From the NCBI GenBank assembly GCA_009993635.1, contig JAACTC010000006.1, positions 1 through 64,000 of the forward strand: a DNA stretch of 64,000 nucleotides, read 5' to 3'. The notes under the pieces were generated by a model that did not search any database, was not told the DNA's origin, and worked only from the letters and a program-made list of their open reading frames with translations. The stretch is from Erythrobacter sp. (GTDB lineage Bacteria > Pseudomonadota > Alphaproteobacteria > Sphingomonadales > Sphingomonadaceae). Shown piece after piece: positions 55,911 to 64,000 of the stretch. The position numbers and the translations under genes are program-made. Within the stretch, counting starts at the first letter, position 1; every line of letters begins with the position of its first letter.

Positions 55911-56126
55911 TCAGCTTTCCCCGGTTCCGGGGTCGTTGATGCCCTGCACGGGCGCACGGCCTTCGGAATCGGGGATCGTCCAGATCGCGACGTTCAGCAG
56001 CGCGACCAGCGCGGCAACCACCATCAGCCCCGCCTGCTTGCGATGGCCGCGGCGGAACAGGATCGCCGCACCGCCGATCAGCAGCAGCGCAGCCAGGACG
56101 AGAATCGAGAGAACGGTTCCGAGCAT
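55911..56126 (-). CDS. Small membrane protein with two TM helices
   Basis: A 71-residue protein: TM helices at about 3-23 (LGTVLSILVLAALLLIGGAAI) and 31-49 (AGLMVVAALVALLNVAI), with a basic RRGHRKQ loop between them and a polar acidic tail. Family not recognised. Convergent with the TonB-like gene; the next gene (DUF885) is divergent from it. Confidence 0.6.
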   Translation of the reverse strand: MLGTVLSILVLAALLLIGGAAILFRRGHRKQAGLMVVAALVALLNVAIWTIPDSEGRAPVQGINDPGTGES

Positions 56127-56236
56127 GGCGTCTGCCTACACCCGAACACGCCGATGCGGAACGGGCGTTGCGGCCCGCCACGCCACGCCGCACGGAATAT
56201 TTGACGGGTGTGGTGCGGGGCGTCACATCTGACGGC

Positions 56237-58063
56237 ATGAAAACCGTTTCCCTCACCCGTCGCCAGACCCTCGCCGGTCTTACCGCAACCACCGCCCTGA
56301 CGCTGGGCGGCTGCGCCGCCAATGGTGGCGTTTCCCGCCTGCGCCAGATGACCATCGCGCCCGACGAGTGGCTGGATGGCGTCGCCTACGACCTGCTGCA
56401 GCACGAGCCCGAGCGCGCGACGGCGCTGGGTGTCGATACCGGGGCGCACGCCGCGCTGCGCGGCAAGCTGGAAGACCAGTCGCCTGCCGGGCAGAGAGAC
56501 TATGCCAGCCAGCTGCGCTGGACGGTCAACCAGATAGACGGGCTGGACGAAAGCGCCCTCACCCCCGACCAGCAGACCAGTTTCCAGGTCGTGCGCAGCG
56601 CCTATCGCAACGCCATCGAAGGGTTCGAGCAACCCTATGGCGATGTCGCCGTGGGCAGCTGGCGCAATGCGCCCTATGTGGTGATCCAGAACGTCGGCAC
56701 CTATCTCGACATGCCGCGCTTCCTCGATTCCTCGCAGCCGCTCGCCGACGAGGCCGATGTGGGCTTCTACCTTGATCGGGTCGGCAGCGTCGACGCCGCA
56801 CTCAATGGCGAGCTGGAGCGGCTTGAGAAAGCCCGCTCGCTGGGCGTGATCCCGCCCGACTTCCTGCTCGACAAGGCGATCGCCGCTATGGAAGCGAGCA
56901 TCGCCTCGGCGCCGACGGACTATGTGAAGCCGCTGGAAAAGGCACCCGAAGGTGCGCGCGATGCGGCGATGGCCACCGCTCGCCAAATGGTCGAGGCGAA
57001 GATCGTCCCCGCGCTCCAGCGCCAGCTCGCCGAGCTCAAGACCGAACGTGCGCGCGCCAGTTCCAACGCCGGCATGTGGGCGCAGCCCGGCGGGCCGGAA
57101 TGGTATCGCTGGGCCTTGAAAGCCAGCACCACCACCACGCTCTCGCCAGACGAGATTCACGAACAGGGGCTGGAAGAGCTTGAGCAGCTTCATTCGCGGA
57201 TGGACCCGATCCTGCGCGATATCGGCTATGACAGCGGCACTGTGGGCGAGCGGATGCAGAAGCTCTCTACCGATCCGCGCTACAAGTTTGCCGAGGGCGA
57301 TCCCGGCCGGGCCGAGATCATGGCATTCATCAAGGGCCGGATCGACTGGATCACCGCGCAGATGCCGCGCGCGTTCAATCAGCTGGTCGACCCCAATGTC
57401 GAGGTCCGCCGTCTGCCGCTGGCAGAGGAACCGGGCGCACCGGGTGCCTATGGCGGCGCGGGCAGCAAGGACGGATCGATTCCCGCGCGCATGTGGATCA
57501 ATCTGCGCACCACCGATCTGCACCGCAAATACGACCTCGCCGACCTGACCTATCACGAGAGTATTCCCGGCCACGCGTGGGAGGGCGAATTCTCCAACCG
57601 CCTGCCGCTGATCCGCAGCATCCTCGCCTTCAACGCCTTCTCCGAAGGCTGGGCGCTCTATGCCGAACAGCTGGCGGACGAGCTGGGCGCTTACGATGAC
57701 TTCCAGGTCGGCCGCCTCGGCTATCTGCAATCCCTCGCCTTCCGTGCCTGTCGCCTGGTGGTCGATACCGGGCTGCACCACAAGCGGTGGACCCGCGAAC
57801 AGGGCCGCCAGTTCTTCGTCGAACGCAATGGCAGCAAGGAACAGGAAGTCGCCAGCGAGGTCGATCGCTATTGCAGCTGGCCGGGCCAGGCCTGCGGCTA
57901 CAAGATCGGCCATTCGCAGATCGTCGCCCAGCGCGAGCGCGCGAAGCGGCAGATGGGCGATGCCTACGACTTCAAGGGCTTCAACACCGCGGTCATCCTG
58001 GGCGGCAATGCGCCGCTCGACGTCCTCGACAAGACGGTGACCCGCTATATCGAAAGGGCCTGA
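56237..58063 (+). CDS. DUF885 family lipoprotein (putative zinc peptidase)
   Basis: 608 residues. The start MKTVSLTRRQTLAG has a twin-Arg-like signal, and LTLGGC is a lipobox, so it is probably exported and lipidated. The DUF885 domain covers the rest. A zinc-binding motif HESIPGH (HExxxGH type) is preceded by DLTYHES and followed by a downstream Glu region (FSEGWALYAEQLADELG). Some DUF885 members act as carboxypeptidases or aminopeptidases. ATG 56237 is favoured over the longer 56168 start. Confidence 0.85.
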   Translation: MKTVSLTRRQTLAGLTATTALTLGGCAANGGVSRLRQMTIAPDEWLDGVAYDLLQHEPERATALGVDTGAHAALRGKLEDQSPAGQRDYASQLRWTVNQIDGLDESALTPDQQTSFQVVRSAYRNAIEGFEQPYGDVAVGSWRNAPYVVIQNVGTYLDMPRFLDSSQPLADEADVGFYLDRVGSVDAALNGELERLEKARSLGVIPPDFLLDKAIAAMEASIASAPTDYVKPLEKAPEGARDAAMATARQMVEAKIVPALQRQLAELKTERARASSNAGMWAQPGGPEWYRWALKASTTTTLSPDEIHEQGLEELEQLHSRMDPILRDIGYDSGTVGERMQKLSTDPRYKFAEGDPGRAEIMAFIKGRIDWITAQMPRAFNQLVDPNVEVRRLPLAEEPGAPGAYGGAGSKDGSIPARMWINLRTTDLHRKYDLADLTYHESIPGHAWEGEFSNRLPLIRSILAFNAFSEGWALYAEQLADELGAYDDFQVGRLGYLQSLAFRACRLVVDTGLHHKRWTREQGRQFFVERNGSKEQEVASEVDRYCSWPGQACGYKIGHSQIVAQRERAKRQMGDAYDFKGFNTAVILGGNAPLDVLDKTVTRYIERA

Positions 58064-58192
58064 TCGTAGCGGCGTAGAGCGACGAAAGACGGCGGCCTCT
58101 CACGTCTTCATTCACGCTGACCCTTGCGAATGGCGCACGCGCCAGATCGGACTGCCGCCACCGCCTGCCATAGGTGCCACACCCACTCTTAT

Positions 58193-58224
58193 AGCCCCGT
58201 TTCGGTTTACACCGGAACGGGGCT
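58193..58224 (+). terminator. Strong hairpin downstream of the DUF885 gene
   Basis: AGCCCCGTT...CGGT pairs with ACCG...AACGGGGCT around TTAC. The stem is long and GC-rich, but only GATGGATC follows, with no T tract. It lies 130 bases after the stop and may act with the next, convergent gene's 3' end. Confidence 0.5.
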
Positions 58225-58272
58225 GATGGATCAGATTTGCCGGGCGGTAGTGCGGGGCGCAGCGCCCGCGCC

Positions 58273-58752
58273 CTAACACCTGCCGTTAGCTTTGGGCTCC
58301 CACACGGATAGACCGTCAATCTGCAGACCGACCTTTCCGCTCTTGTTCGAATATGCCTGTAACGTGTTTACCTGGCCTACATTATAAAGCGTCTTTCCCC
58401 CCGGAATCAGCCATGTGTCGCCCGATCCATAAATCGAACTGTTGGTCTGAATAGATTGGTTGTTATCTGGGTCAGAGAAAGTGACGCTCGCACAGCGGGG
58501 TGTGGAGTTTGTGTTGCGCAGGTCGATGATAAATAGCGGGCCAATCTGGCGGTCCCCAGCACCGTTGATCAGCGAACCCGAGCGCGCCAACACATCCACA
58601 CCACGGGAGCTTTTTGGATAGTACGTAGTGGAGTACGAATAACGGTAGTTCTGCATCGGCCCGACGCCGCCGATCTTTGGATACGACGGTCCACAGGCCG
58701 TTACGGCCAGCATCAACCCTAGACACGCGACAGCGCGCTTCCAATTCCGCAT
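58273..58752 (-). CDS. Hypothetical lipoprotein, low-GC island
   Basis: A 159-residue protein with a lipobox (LAVTACG, Cys near residue 20) and a mature region rich in Asn, Ser, Tyr and Thr (YRYSYSTTYYPKSS, NNQSIQTNSSIYGSG). Those residues, and visibly lower GC, set it apart from neighbours. A beta-sandwich-like pattern is possible. Family not recognised. It looks recently acquired. Confidence 0.6.
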   Translation of the reverse strand: MRNWKRAVACLGLMLAVTACGPSYPKIGGVGPMQNYRYSYSTTYYPKSSRGVDVLARSGSLINGAGDRQIGPLFIIDLRNTNSTPRCASVTFSDPDNNQSIQTNSSIYGSGDTWLIPGGKTLYNVGQVNTLQAYSNKSGKVGLQIDGLSVWEPKANGRC

Positions 58753-58844
58753 AGAATCAGCCCTTTCCCCTCATTCACGCAGAGAAAACAACCGTCCGAA
58801 ATTTCTGTCAATCCGGATTCGCGCCCGGGATATTTGCTCCTGCC

Positions 58845-59681
58845 TTAGCTGTCTGGCGGCGTATCCCCGCGGGGGACGAAGCGGACCTCGAAAAGGCTGG
58901 GCCACAGCTTGCCGGTGACGAACCAGCGCCCCGTGGCAGGATCGTGGGCGATGCCGTTGAGTACGCCCTCTCTCTCCCGCAAGGGCATGGCATCCACCAA
59001 CGGACGCAGATCGAGGATACGGCGCACCACGCCGTCTGCCGGGTCGATCGCGACGATGAAGCCGCTGTGCCAGATATTCGCGTAGATCAGCCCATCGACC
59101 GCTTCCAGCTCGTTCAGCTGGGTAAGCGGCTTGCCATTCAGCGTCACCGCGACTTCGCGCCGCACGGCATAGGTTTCAGGGTCGAGGAAGCGGAGCGTGG
59201 CGCTGCCGTCGGAAGCGACCAGTGCATCGCCGATGGTTGCGAGGCCCCAGCCCTCGTAAGGGTACGGATCGCTGCGGATCGGCTCCAGCGTGTCGAGCGA
59301 CCAGCGGTGGATCGTGCCGTCCAGCCAGGTCAGGCCGATCAGCTCATCGCCCCATAGCGCCAGCCCCTCTCCGAACTCGTCCGCCGCCAGATCGCTCGCC
59401 GAGAGGACTTCGCCGGTCTGCAGATCGACCTTGCGCAGCTGCGATTGCCCCCGTCTACCGGTGGTTTCGTAGAGGAATCCGTCGTGCCACAGCAGGCCCT
59501 GTGTGAAAGCTGCCGCATCGTGCGGATAGCGCGCGACGACCTGCACATCGAATATCTGCGGCTGCGCATCCGCCGCGGTTGCGGCGGCAGGTGCCCGGCT
59601 TTCGTCTGCCGCAGGCTGCTGCGCCAGCGCGAGGGCCGGTGTGGCAAGCATAGCGCCTGCGAGGAGAAGCCGCGTGAACAT
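58845..59681 (-). CDS. Glutaminyl-peptide cyclotransferase (glutamine cyclotransferase)
   Basis: 278 residues, with a signal peptide (MFTRLLLAGAMLATPALALAQ). The mature five-bladed propeller matches the plant-type glutamine cyclotransferase family: RYPHDAAAFTQGLLWHDGFLYETTG, GLALWGDELIGLTWLDG, EGWGLATIGDALVASDGSATLRFLD, LNELEAVDGLIYANIW and REREGVLNGIAHDPATGRWFVTGKLWP. It cyclises N-terminal Gln to pyroglutamate in the periplasm. Start at ATG 59681; a longer frame exists upstream. Confidence 0.9.
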   Translation of the reverse strand: MFTRLLLAGAMLATPALALAQQPAADESRAPAAATAADAQPQIFDVQVVARYPHDAAAFTQGLLWHDGFLYETTGRRGQSQLRKVDLQTGEVLSASDLAADEFGEGLALWGDELIGLTWLDGTIHRWSLDTLEPIRSDPYPYEGWGLATIGDALVASDGSATLRFLDPETYAVRREVAVTLNGKPLTQLNELEAVDGLIYANIWHSGFIVAIDPADGVVRRILDLRPLVDAMPLREREGVLNGIAHDPATGRWFVTGKLWPSLFEVRFVPRGDTPPDS

Positions 59682-59749
59682 CGCCCCCTTTTGCCACGCC
59701 AGAGCATGACCGCAAGCTGAAGCGCCGACGGGCGGTGGGGTATTGCAGG

Positions 59750-59959
59750 TCAGGAGGGTTTGCTGATGATCCAGAAATCCTTCTGCGCGCGCGACCGCTT
59801 GATCCTGCACAGCGGCTTCGCATCGGCAGAGATGTCGATCTCGCGCCCGTCGCTGGTTTCCGGCAGCCAGAACACGAAAGCTCCATCGCGCTTCTCGAAC
59901 TCGCGGGTTTCCTCCTCACGCGTGCTGTCCGCGGCAAATCGAAGGTGAAAGCGCGTCAT
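59750..59959 (-). CDS. Hypothetical small cytoplasmic protein
   Basis: A 69-residue basic protein (MTRFHLRFAADSTREEETREF then GREIDISADAKPLCRIKRSRAQKDFWIIS). AAGAG stands about 9 bases before ATG 59959; another ATG at 59968 lies upstream. It looks like a small beta-rich protein. Family not recognised. Same strand as the cyclotransferase, 68 bases upstream of it. Confidence 0.5.
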   Translation of the reverse strand: MTRFHLRFAADSTREEETREFEKRDGAFVFWLPETSDGREIDISADAKPLCRIKRSRAQKDFWIISKPS

Positions 59960-60138
59960 CGCACACATCTCTTGCGCCACATGGCAGGCCCGCTCCTTAG
60001 CCGAATATCCCTGAACAACTGAAGACGTAAACGCGCGAGATCGCCCGGGCGGCCCCAAGTTAGCCTACAGTAATATCGTGGAATTCCGGGAGGCGCGCCG
60101 ACCGCGACAGGCAGGCGAAAGTGGCCCGGATGTTTTCA

Positions 60139-60171
60139 GGGCCCCGCTCCGGCTATTACCGTGCGGGGCCC
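60139..60171. terminator. Hairpin downstream of pckA
   Basis: GGGCCCCGC (60139-60147) and GCGGGGCCC (60163-60171) form a perfect 9-base stem with a 15-base loop, 32 bases after the pckA stop on the minus strand. No T tract follows in that direction. A factor-independent terminator or mRNA-stabilising hairpin is plausible. Confidence 0.5.
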
Positions 60172-60202
60172 CTCCTCTCCAACCGGGAAACTGGGTATTC
60201 GC

Positions 60203-61804
60203 TCAGGCGGTCAGCCTGGCCGCCTGCGGGGCCGCATCGCGCACGCCCTGATCGACGTGATCCGCGAAGGGACGGAAATTGTCGACAAAAAGCTGCACCA
60301 GCTTTTGCGCCGTGGCGTCGTACTCGCCCTTGTCGGCCCATGTCGAGCGCGGATCGAGGATCGTGTCGTCCACGCCTGCGACGCTGACCGGAACCTCGAA
60401 GCCGAAATTCTCGTCCTTGCGGAATTCCGCATCGTTGAGCGATCCGTCCAGCGCGGCGTTGAGCAAAGCGCGGGTCGCCTTGATAGGCATGCGGCTGCCC
60501 GTGCCGTACTTGCCGCCCGTCCAGCCGGTATTGACCAGCCAGCAGGTGACTTCGCCCTTGGCGATGCGTTCTTTCAGCAGGTTGCCGTAAACGCTGGGGT
60601 GACGCGGCATGAAGGGCGCGCCGAAACAGGTGCTGAAGGTCGCTTCGGGCTCGGTCACGCCGATTTCGGTGCCCGCGACCTTGGCGGTGTAGCCCGACAG
60701 GAAGTGGTACATCGCCTGATCCGGCGTCAGCCGCGCAATCGGAGGCAGCACGCCGAATGCATCGGCGGTCAGCATGATGACGTTGCTGGGCGGCGGGCCC
60801 ATATTTTCATCCGACGTGTTCGGAATCGAAGACAGCGGATAGGCGCCGCGAGTATTCTCGGCGAGGCTGTTGTCGTCGAGATCGATCTCGCCGTTCTCGT
60901 CCATCACCACGTTCTCCAGCACGGTGCCTTCCATGCGGGTGGTGGCGAAAATTTCCGGCTCGGCCTCGGGGTTGAGGCGGATCATCTTGGCATAGCAGCC
61001 GCCTTCGAAGTTGAAGACGGCCGTGTCCGACCAGCCATGCTCGTCATCGCCGATCAGCGTGCGGCTGGCATCGGCGGAAAGCGTGGTCTTCCCCGTGCCC
61101 GACAGGCCGAAGAACACCGCCGTCTTGCCGTCCGGGCCGATATTGGCCGAACAGTGCATCGGCATCACGCCCTTGGGCGGCAGCAGATAGTTGAGCACGC
61201 CGAACACGCTCTTCTTCATCTCGCCGGCATATTTGGTGCCGCCGATCAGGATCAGCTTTTCTTCGAGGTTCACCGCGATCACGGTTTCGCTGCGGCAGCC
61301 GTGGCGTTCCGGGTCCGCCTTGAAGCTGGGCAGATCGATGATGGTGTATTCGGGGGTGAAATCCGCCAGTTCGTCCGCGGTCGGGCGCACCAGCAGGGTG
61401 CGGATGAACTGGTTGTGCCACGCCAGCTCGTTGATCACGCGCACCTTGACGCGGTGCTCGGGCTGCGATCCGCCGAACAGGTCCGCGACATACAGCGCGT
61501 CTTTCCGGCCCACAGCGGCGAGGAAATCTTCCTTCAGCGCGGCAAAATGGGCCGGCGTCATCGATGCGTTGTTATCCCACCAGACCGTATCTTCGGTCTC
61601 CGCGTTGCGCACGATGAACTTGTCCTTCGCGCTGCGGCCGGTGTGCTTGCCGGTTTCGACCACCAGCGGCCCGTGCTTGGCACGGCGGCCTTCGCCGTTC
61701 TTCAGCGCGTGTTCGGTCAGCTGCGCGGAATCGAGATTGGCATGGATCGTGGCATCGGTAGCGATACCCTGATCGGCAAGGCTGTGGGACAAGGTTGCAG
61801 GCAC
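60203..61804 (-). CDS. pckA: Phosphoenolpyruvate carboxykinase (ATP)
   Basis: PckA converts oxaloacetate to PEP in gluconeogenesis. 533 residues, standard for the ATP type. The P-loop kinase-1a site is [26 protein letters not shown], with [14 protein letters not shown] and EGGCYAKMI present. GTG 61804 has CAGGAGA 10 bases upstream; an ATG at 61882 would add 26 basic residues and lacks this. Divergent from the chvI regulator, the arrangement found in many alphaproteobacteria. Confidence 0.95.
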   Translation of the reverse strand: MPATLSHSLADQGIATDATIHANLDSAQLTEHALKNGEGRRAKHGPLVVETGKHTGRSAKDKFIVRNAETEDTVWWDNNASMTPAHFAALKEDFLAAVGRKDALYVADLFGGSQPEHRVKVRVINELAWHNQFIRTLLVRPTADELADFTPEYTIIDLPSFKADPERHGCRSETVIAVNLEEKLILIGGTKYAGEMKKSVFGVLNYLLPPKGVMPMHCSANIGPDGKTAVFFGLSGTGKTTLSADASRTLIGDDEHGWSDTAVFNFEGGCYAKMIRLNPEAEPEIFATTRMEGTVLENVVMDENGEIDLDDNSLAENTRGAYPLSSIPNTSDENMGPPPSNVIMLTADAFGVLPPIARLTPDQAMYHFLSGYTAKVAGTEIGVTEPEATFSTCFGAPFMPRHPSVYGNLLKERIAKGEVTCWLVNTGWTGGKYGTGSRMPIKATRALLNAALDGSLNDAEFRKDENFGFEVPVSVAGVDDTILDPRSTWADKGEYDATAQKLVQLFVDNFRPFADHVDQGVRDAAPQAARLTA

Positions 61805-62039
61805 GCGGGCCAATCTCCTGAAATTCGGTCTGTAATGCGGGTTGCGCCTTCGCGCCGAAATCGGCTGCCGCACAAGATGCATACGAATGCACGACTCAGC
61901 CAGCCGTGCGCATAATGGCGTGCGCGCGTTCCGTCAAACGCGCGCAGCGGTTGGCACCAAACGGTGCAACATCGCCTTGCGATGCGTTGTGAGATGGACA
62001 CACACACGCTACCGATCCCCAAGAACCAGCGATGACGGC
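61805..62039. promoter_or_regulatory. Divergent pckA / chvI promoter region
   Basis: 235 bases between the divergent starts. GCACC-AAAC-GGTGC (about 61949-61964) is a short inverted repeat, and GATGCAT...AATGCAC is another, near 61876. I see no clear sigma-70 hexamers. In other alphaproteobacteria this region receives input from ChvI and metabolic regulators. No ORF longer than 60 residues looks real here. Confidence 0.4.
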
Positions 62040-62822
62040 ATGACAGGCATGGAACAGACAACCGACAGCAGCGAACCCGTATCGCCCCTGCGCCGCACCG
62101 ACCGGCGCGTGATCGCGCTGGTCGACGACGATCGCAACATCCTAACCACGGTTTCCATCGCGCTGCAGGCCGAAGGGTTCGAGACCCGCGTCTATTCCGA
62201 CGGCGAAACCGCATTGCGCGCGCTGACGGAAAACCCGCCCGACCTCGCCGTGTTCGACATCAAGATGCCGCGCATGGACGGGATGGAACTGCTCGCCAAG
62301 CTGCGCGAACGCTCCGCCCTCCCCGTCATCTTCCTGACCAGCAAGGACGACGAGCGCGACGAGGAAGCCGGGTTCGAGATGGGTGCGGACGATTACATCT
62401 CCAAACCCTTCTCGCTCCGCCTGCTGGTGGCGCGCATCCGTGCGATCCTGCGGCGGCGCGGGGTGGACGAGCATGCGGAAGAAGACACCGGCGCGGTCGG
62501 CGAACAAAGCCAGTCGCGCGAAAGCTTCAGCCGCGGGCGGCTCACGATGGACCCGGCCCGCCATCAGGTGACCTGGGAAGGCAAGCCGGTCTCCCTGACG
62601 GTTACCGAATTCCTGCTGCTGGAGGCGCTGGCGCTGCGCCCCGGCGTGATCAAGAGCCGTAACCAGCTGATGGATGCGGCCTACCCGGACGATGTGTTCG
62701 TCGACGATCGGACGGTGGACAGCCATATCAAGCGGATGCGGCGCAAGTTCCGGCAGGTCGATTCCACCTTCGGCGCGATCGAAACGCTGTATGGTGCGGG
62801 CTATAGCTTCAGCGATGGCTGA
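62040..62822 (+). CDS. chvI: DNA-binding response regulator ChvI
   Basis: 260 residues. An OmpR-type regulator with a receiver (about 23-140; D29-D31, phospho-acceptor D73 in [11 protein letters not shown] in YISKPFS) and a winged-helix DNA-binding domain (about 170-258, [16 protein letters not shown] and GAGYSFSDG). ChvI responds with ChvG to acidity or cell-envelope stress. Its position next to pckA and before chvG is conserved. ATG 62040 (MTGMEQ) is used; ATG 62049 is 9 bases downstream. Confidence 0.93.
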   Translation: MTGMEQTTDSSEPVSPLRRTDRRVIALVDDDRNILTTVSIALQAEGFETRVYSDGETALRALTENPPDLAVFDIKMPRMDGMELLAKLRERSALPVIFLTSKDDERDEEAGFEMGADDYISKPFSLRLLVARIRAILRRRGVDEHAEEDTGAVGEQSQSRESFSRGRLTMDPARHQVTWEGKPVSLTVTEFLLLEALALRPGVIKSRNQLMDAAYPDDVFVDDRTVDSHIKRMRRKFRQVDSTFGAIETLYGAGYSFSDG

Positions 62823-62824
62823 TC

Positions 62825-64000
62825 ATGCCTGAGATCGGCGGCGTGCGGCGCATTGCGCGCCCGCTGGAGCGCGTCAGCGTATTGTCGAGGATTTCGCTCA
62901 CCGCACGCATTCTGGCGGTCAATATCCTGCCGCTGCTGCTGCTGGGCGGCGGCATCGTCTACCTCGATTCCTATCGCGCCCAGCTGCTCGACGAACGCTA
63001 CAAGCTGGCGCGGATCGAAGCGCAGATCACGGCCGAAGCCCTCGCCGGTGCGACCCGCCAGCGGCAGGACGCGCTGCTGCTGCAGATCGGCAAGGAACAG
63101 GACATGCGGCTGCGCCTGTTCGACGCTGAAGGCAATCTCGTGGCCGACAGTTTCCAGCTGGGCGAGCCGACCTTCACGCTGGACGATCCCACCGACGATC
63201 CGTTCAACCTGCGCTTCGCCCGCTTCCTCGATCAGATCGTGGATACGGTGGTCAGCGCGCAGCCGGTACCCCGCTACATCGAACCCGAATCGAACGAAGC
63301 CGATGCCTGGCCCGAGCTTCAGCGCGCGCGCGAGCTGGGGATTTCGCAGATCGAGCTGCGCCAGGCGGCGGACCGCACGCCGGTGATCACCGCCGCCGCG
63401 CCGGTCGGCCTGCAGGGCATGACCCTGCTGACCACGCGCAACGCGATCGACATCACCGAATCGGTGCGGCGCGCGCGCTCCACGCTGGGAACGGGCGTGT
63501 TTTTCACCCTGCTCGCTTCGATCCTGCTCTCCCTGTTCCTCGCGCGGACCATCGTTTCTCCGCTGCAGACGCTTTCGAAGGCGGCGCAGCGTGTGCGACT
63601 GGGGCGCGAGCGCGAGGTTCAGGTGCCGCGCCTGCCCAATCGCCGCGACGAGATCGGCATGCTCGCCCGCGCGGTGGCGGATATGACCGACGCGCTGCGG
63701 CACCGGATCGACGCGGTGGAACACTTCGCGGCCGATGTGGCGCACGAGATCAAGAACCCCCTCGCCTCCCTGCGCAGCGCCACCGAGTCGCTGGGCCATG
63801 TCGACGATCCCGAACTGCGCGCACAGCTGCTCGACATCGCGACGCACGATGTGCGCCGGATCGACCGGCTGGTGACCGAAATCTCCGATGCCAGCCGGAT
63901 CGACGCCGAAATGTCGCGCGCCACGTTCGAACCGGTCGATCTTGCAGATCTGGTCGGCAACATCATCGAACGGCGGAGCAATCGCGGGCTCGACGAAGGC
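62825..64000 (+). CDS. chvG: Sensor histidine kinase ChvG (truncated by window end)
   Basis: The N-terminal 392 residues are visible and the ORF is open at the edge. A first TM helix (about 28-48, ILAVNILPLLLLGGGIVYL) and a second (about 219-238, GVFFTLLASILLSLFLA) flank a periplasmic sensor domain of about 170 residues. A HAMP linker and the H-box HFAADVAHEIKNPLASLR follow, with phospho-acceptor H307. It starts 2 bases after chvI. The ATPase domain lies beyond the window. Confidence 0.93.
   Translation, partial: MPEIGGVRRIARPLERVSVLSRISLTARILAVNILPLLLLGGGIVYLDSYRAQLLDERYKLARIEAQITAEALAGATRQRQDALLLQIGKEQDMRLRLFDAEGNLVADSFQLGEPTFTLDDPTDDPFNLRFARFLDQIVDTVVSAQPVPRYIEPESNEADAWPELQRARELGISQIELRQAADRTPVITAAAPVGLQGMTLLTTRNAIDITESVRRARSTLGTGVFFTLLASILLSLFLARTIVSPLQTLSKAAQRVRLGREREVQVPRLPNRRDEIGMLARAVADMTDALRHRIDAVEHFAADVAHEIKNPLASLRSATESLGHVDDPELRAQLLDIATHDVRRIDRLVTEISDASRIDAEMSRATFEPVDLADLVGNIIERRSNRGLDEG

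Noticed and set aside
56078..57913. Minus-strand open frame of about 610 codons
   Set aside because: Antisense to the DUF885 gene; no domain or start signal.
60161..61915. Plus-strand open frame of about 580 codons
   Set aside because: Antisense to pckA, whose catalytic motifs are clear.

Overview
The window looks like the chromosome of a GC-rich alphaproteobacterium, most likely Sphingomonadales of the Erythrobacteraceae type. Supporting signs are a CcrM-type GANTC methyltransferase, the alphaproteobacterial pckA / chvI-chvG arrangement, the DUF1285 - CoA pyrophosphatase - CCA transferase operon, a split three-part transhydrogenase with an aa3-oxidase subunit IV-like peptide, a CpaF/TadA pilus ATPase and an entericidin. 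This placement comes from gene content only.

Bases 1 to about 9460 are accessory DNA: the distal part of a Tn7-like transposon. From left to right it holds a three-gene cargo operon of unknown function with stop/start overlaps (1-1668), an integrase-like protein on the other strand whose catalytic acidic residues look lost (1671-2744), a divergent regulatory gap, and a tightly coupled tnsA-tnsB-tnsC-tniQ(tnsD) operon (3148-9275). TnsB has the acidic triad D301/D389/E424, with the same 88- and 35-residue spacing as E. coli TnsB. After tniQ come four 20-bp TGTCA-type repeats (9364-9457), three of them back to back, and then the 3' end of glmS (stop at 9489). This is the classical attTn7 position. 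The element lies with tniQ, not tnsA, next to glmS, which is the reverse of Tn7. Its left end lies outside the window.

From 9489 to 64000 the DNA is mostly housekeeping chromosome. 9.5-12 kb: glmS behind a vapBC-like toxin-antitoxin pair. 12-19.5 kb: cpaF, a small membrane protein, a DMT transporter, an entericidin, two methyltransferases, an ABA4-like protein, a NAD(P)-binding protein, dGTPase and an Asp/Glu racemase. 19.5-23 kb: hydrolase, di-haem cytochrome and beta-helix protein genes overlapping one another. 23-27.4 kb: an extended pnt operon. 27.6-31 kb: an NtrC-like regulator with an altered GAFTGA loop, a hemerythrin-like protein and an SDR. 31-37.3 kb: an acyltransferase, folP, a two-gene ABC transporter and ccrM. 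37.4-43.6 kb: Ca/Na and Na/H antiporters, an OxyR-like regulator without the peroxidatic cysteine, an SDR, rnhB and a PQQ-type sugar dehydrogenase. 43.7-50 kb: a GNAT, the DUF1285/NUDIX/CCA operon and parC. 50-55 kb: a DJ-1 protein, a DUF4349 lipoprotein, a ferredoxin, two cysteine desulfurases and a hydrolase. 55-60 kb: a TonB-like protein, a DUF885 lipoprotein and a glutamine cyclotransferase. 60-64 kb: pckA divergent from chvI-chvG; chvG runs off the window.

Many adjacent genes overlap by 1-8 bases (ATGA, GTGA, TAATG), which implies translational coupling. I recognised no rRNA, tRNA or CRISPR array. Several GC-rich hairpins sit between genes, including a perfect 26-bp inverted repeat before parC and two repeat types that look dispersed.
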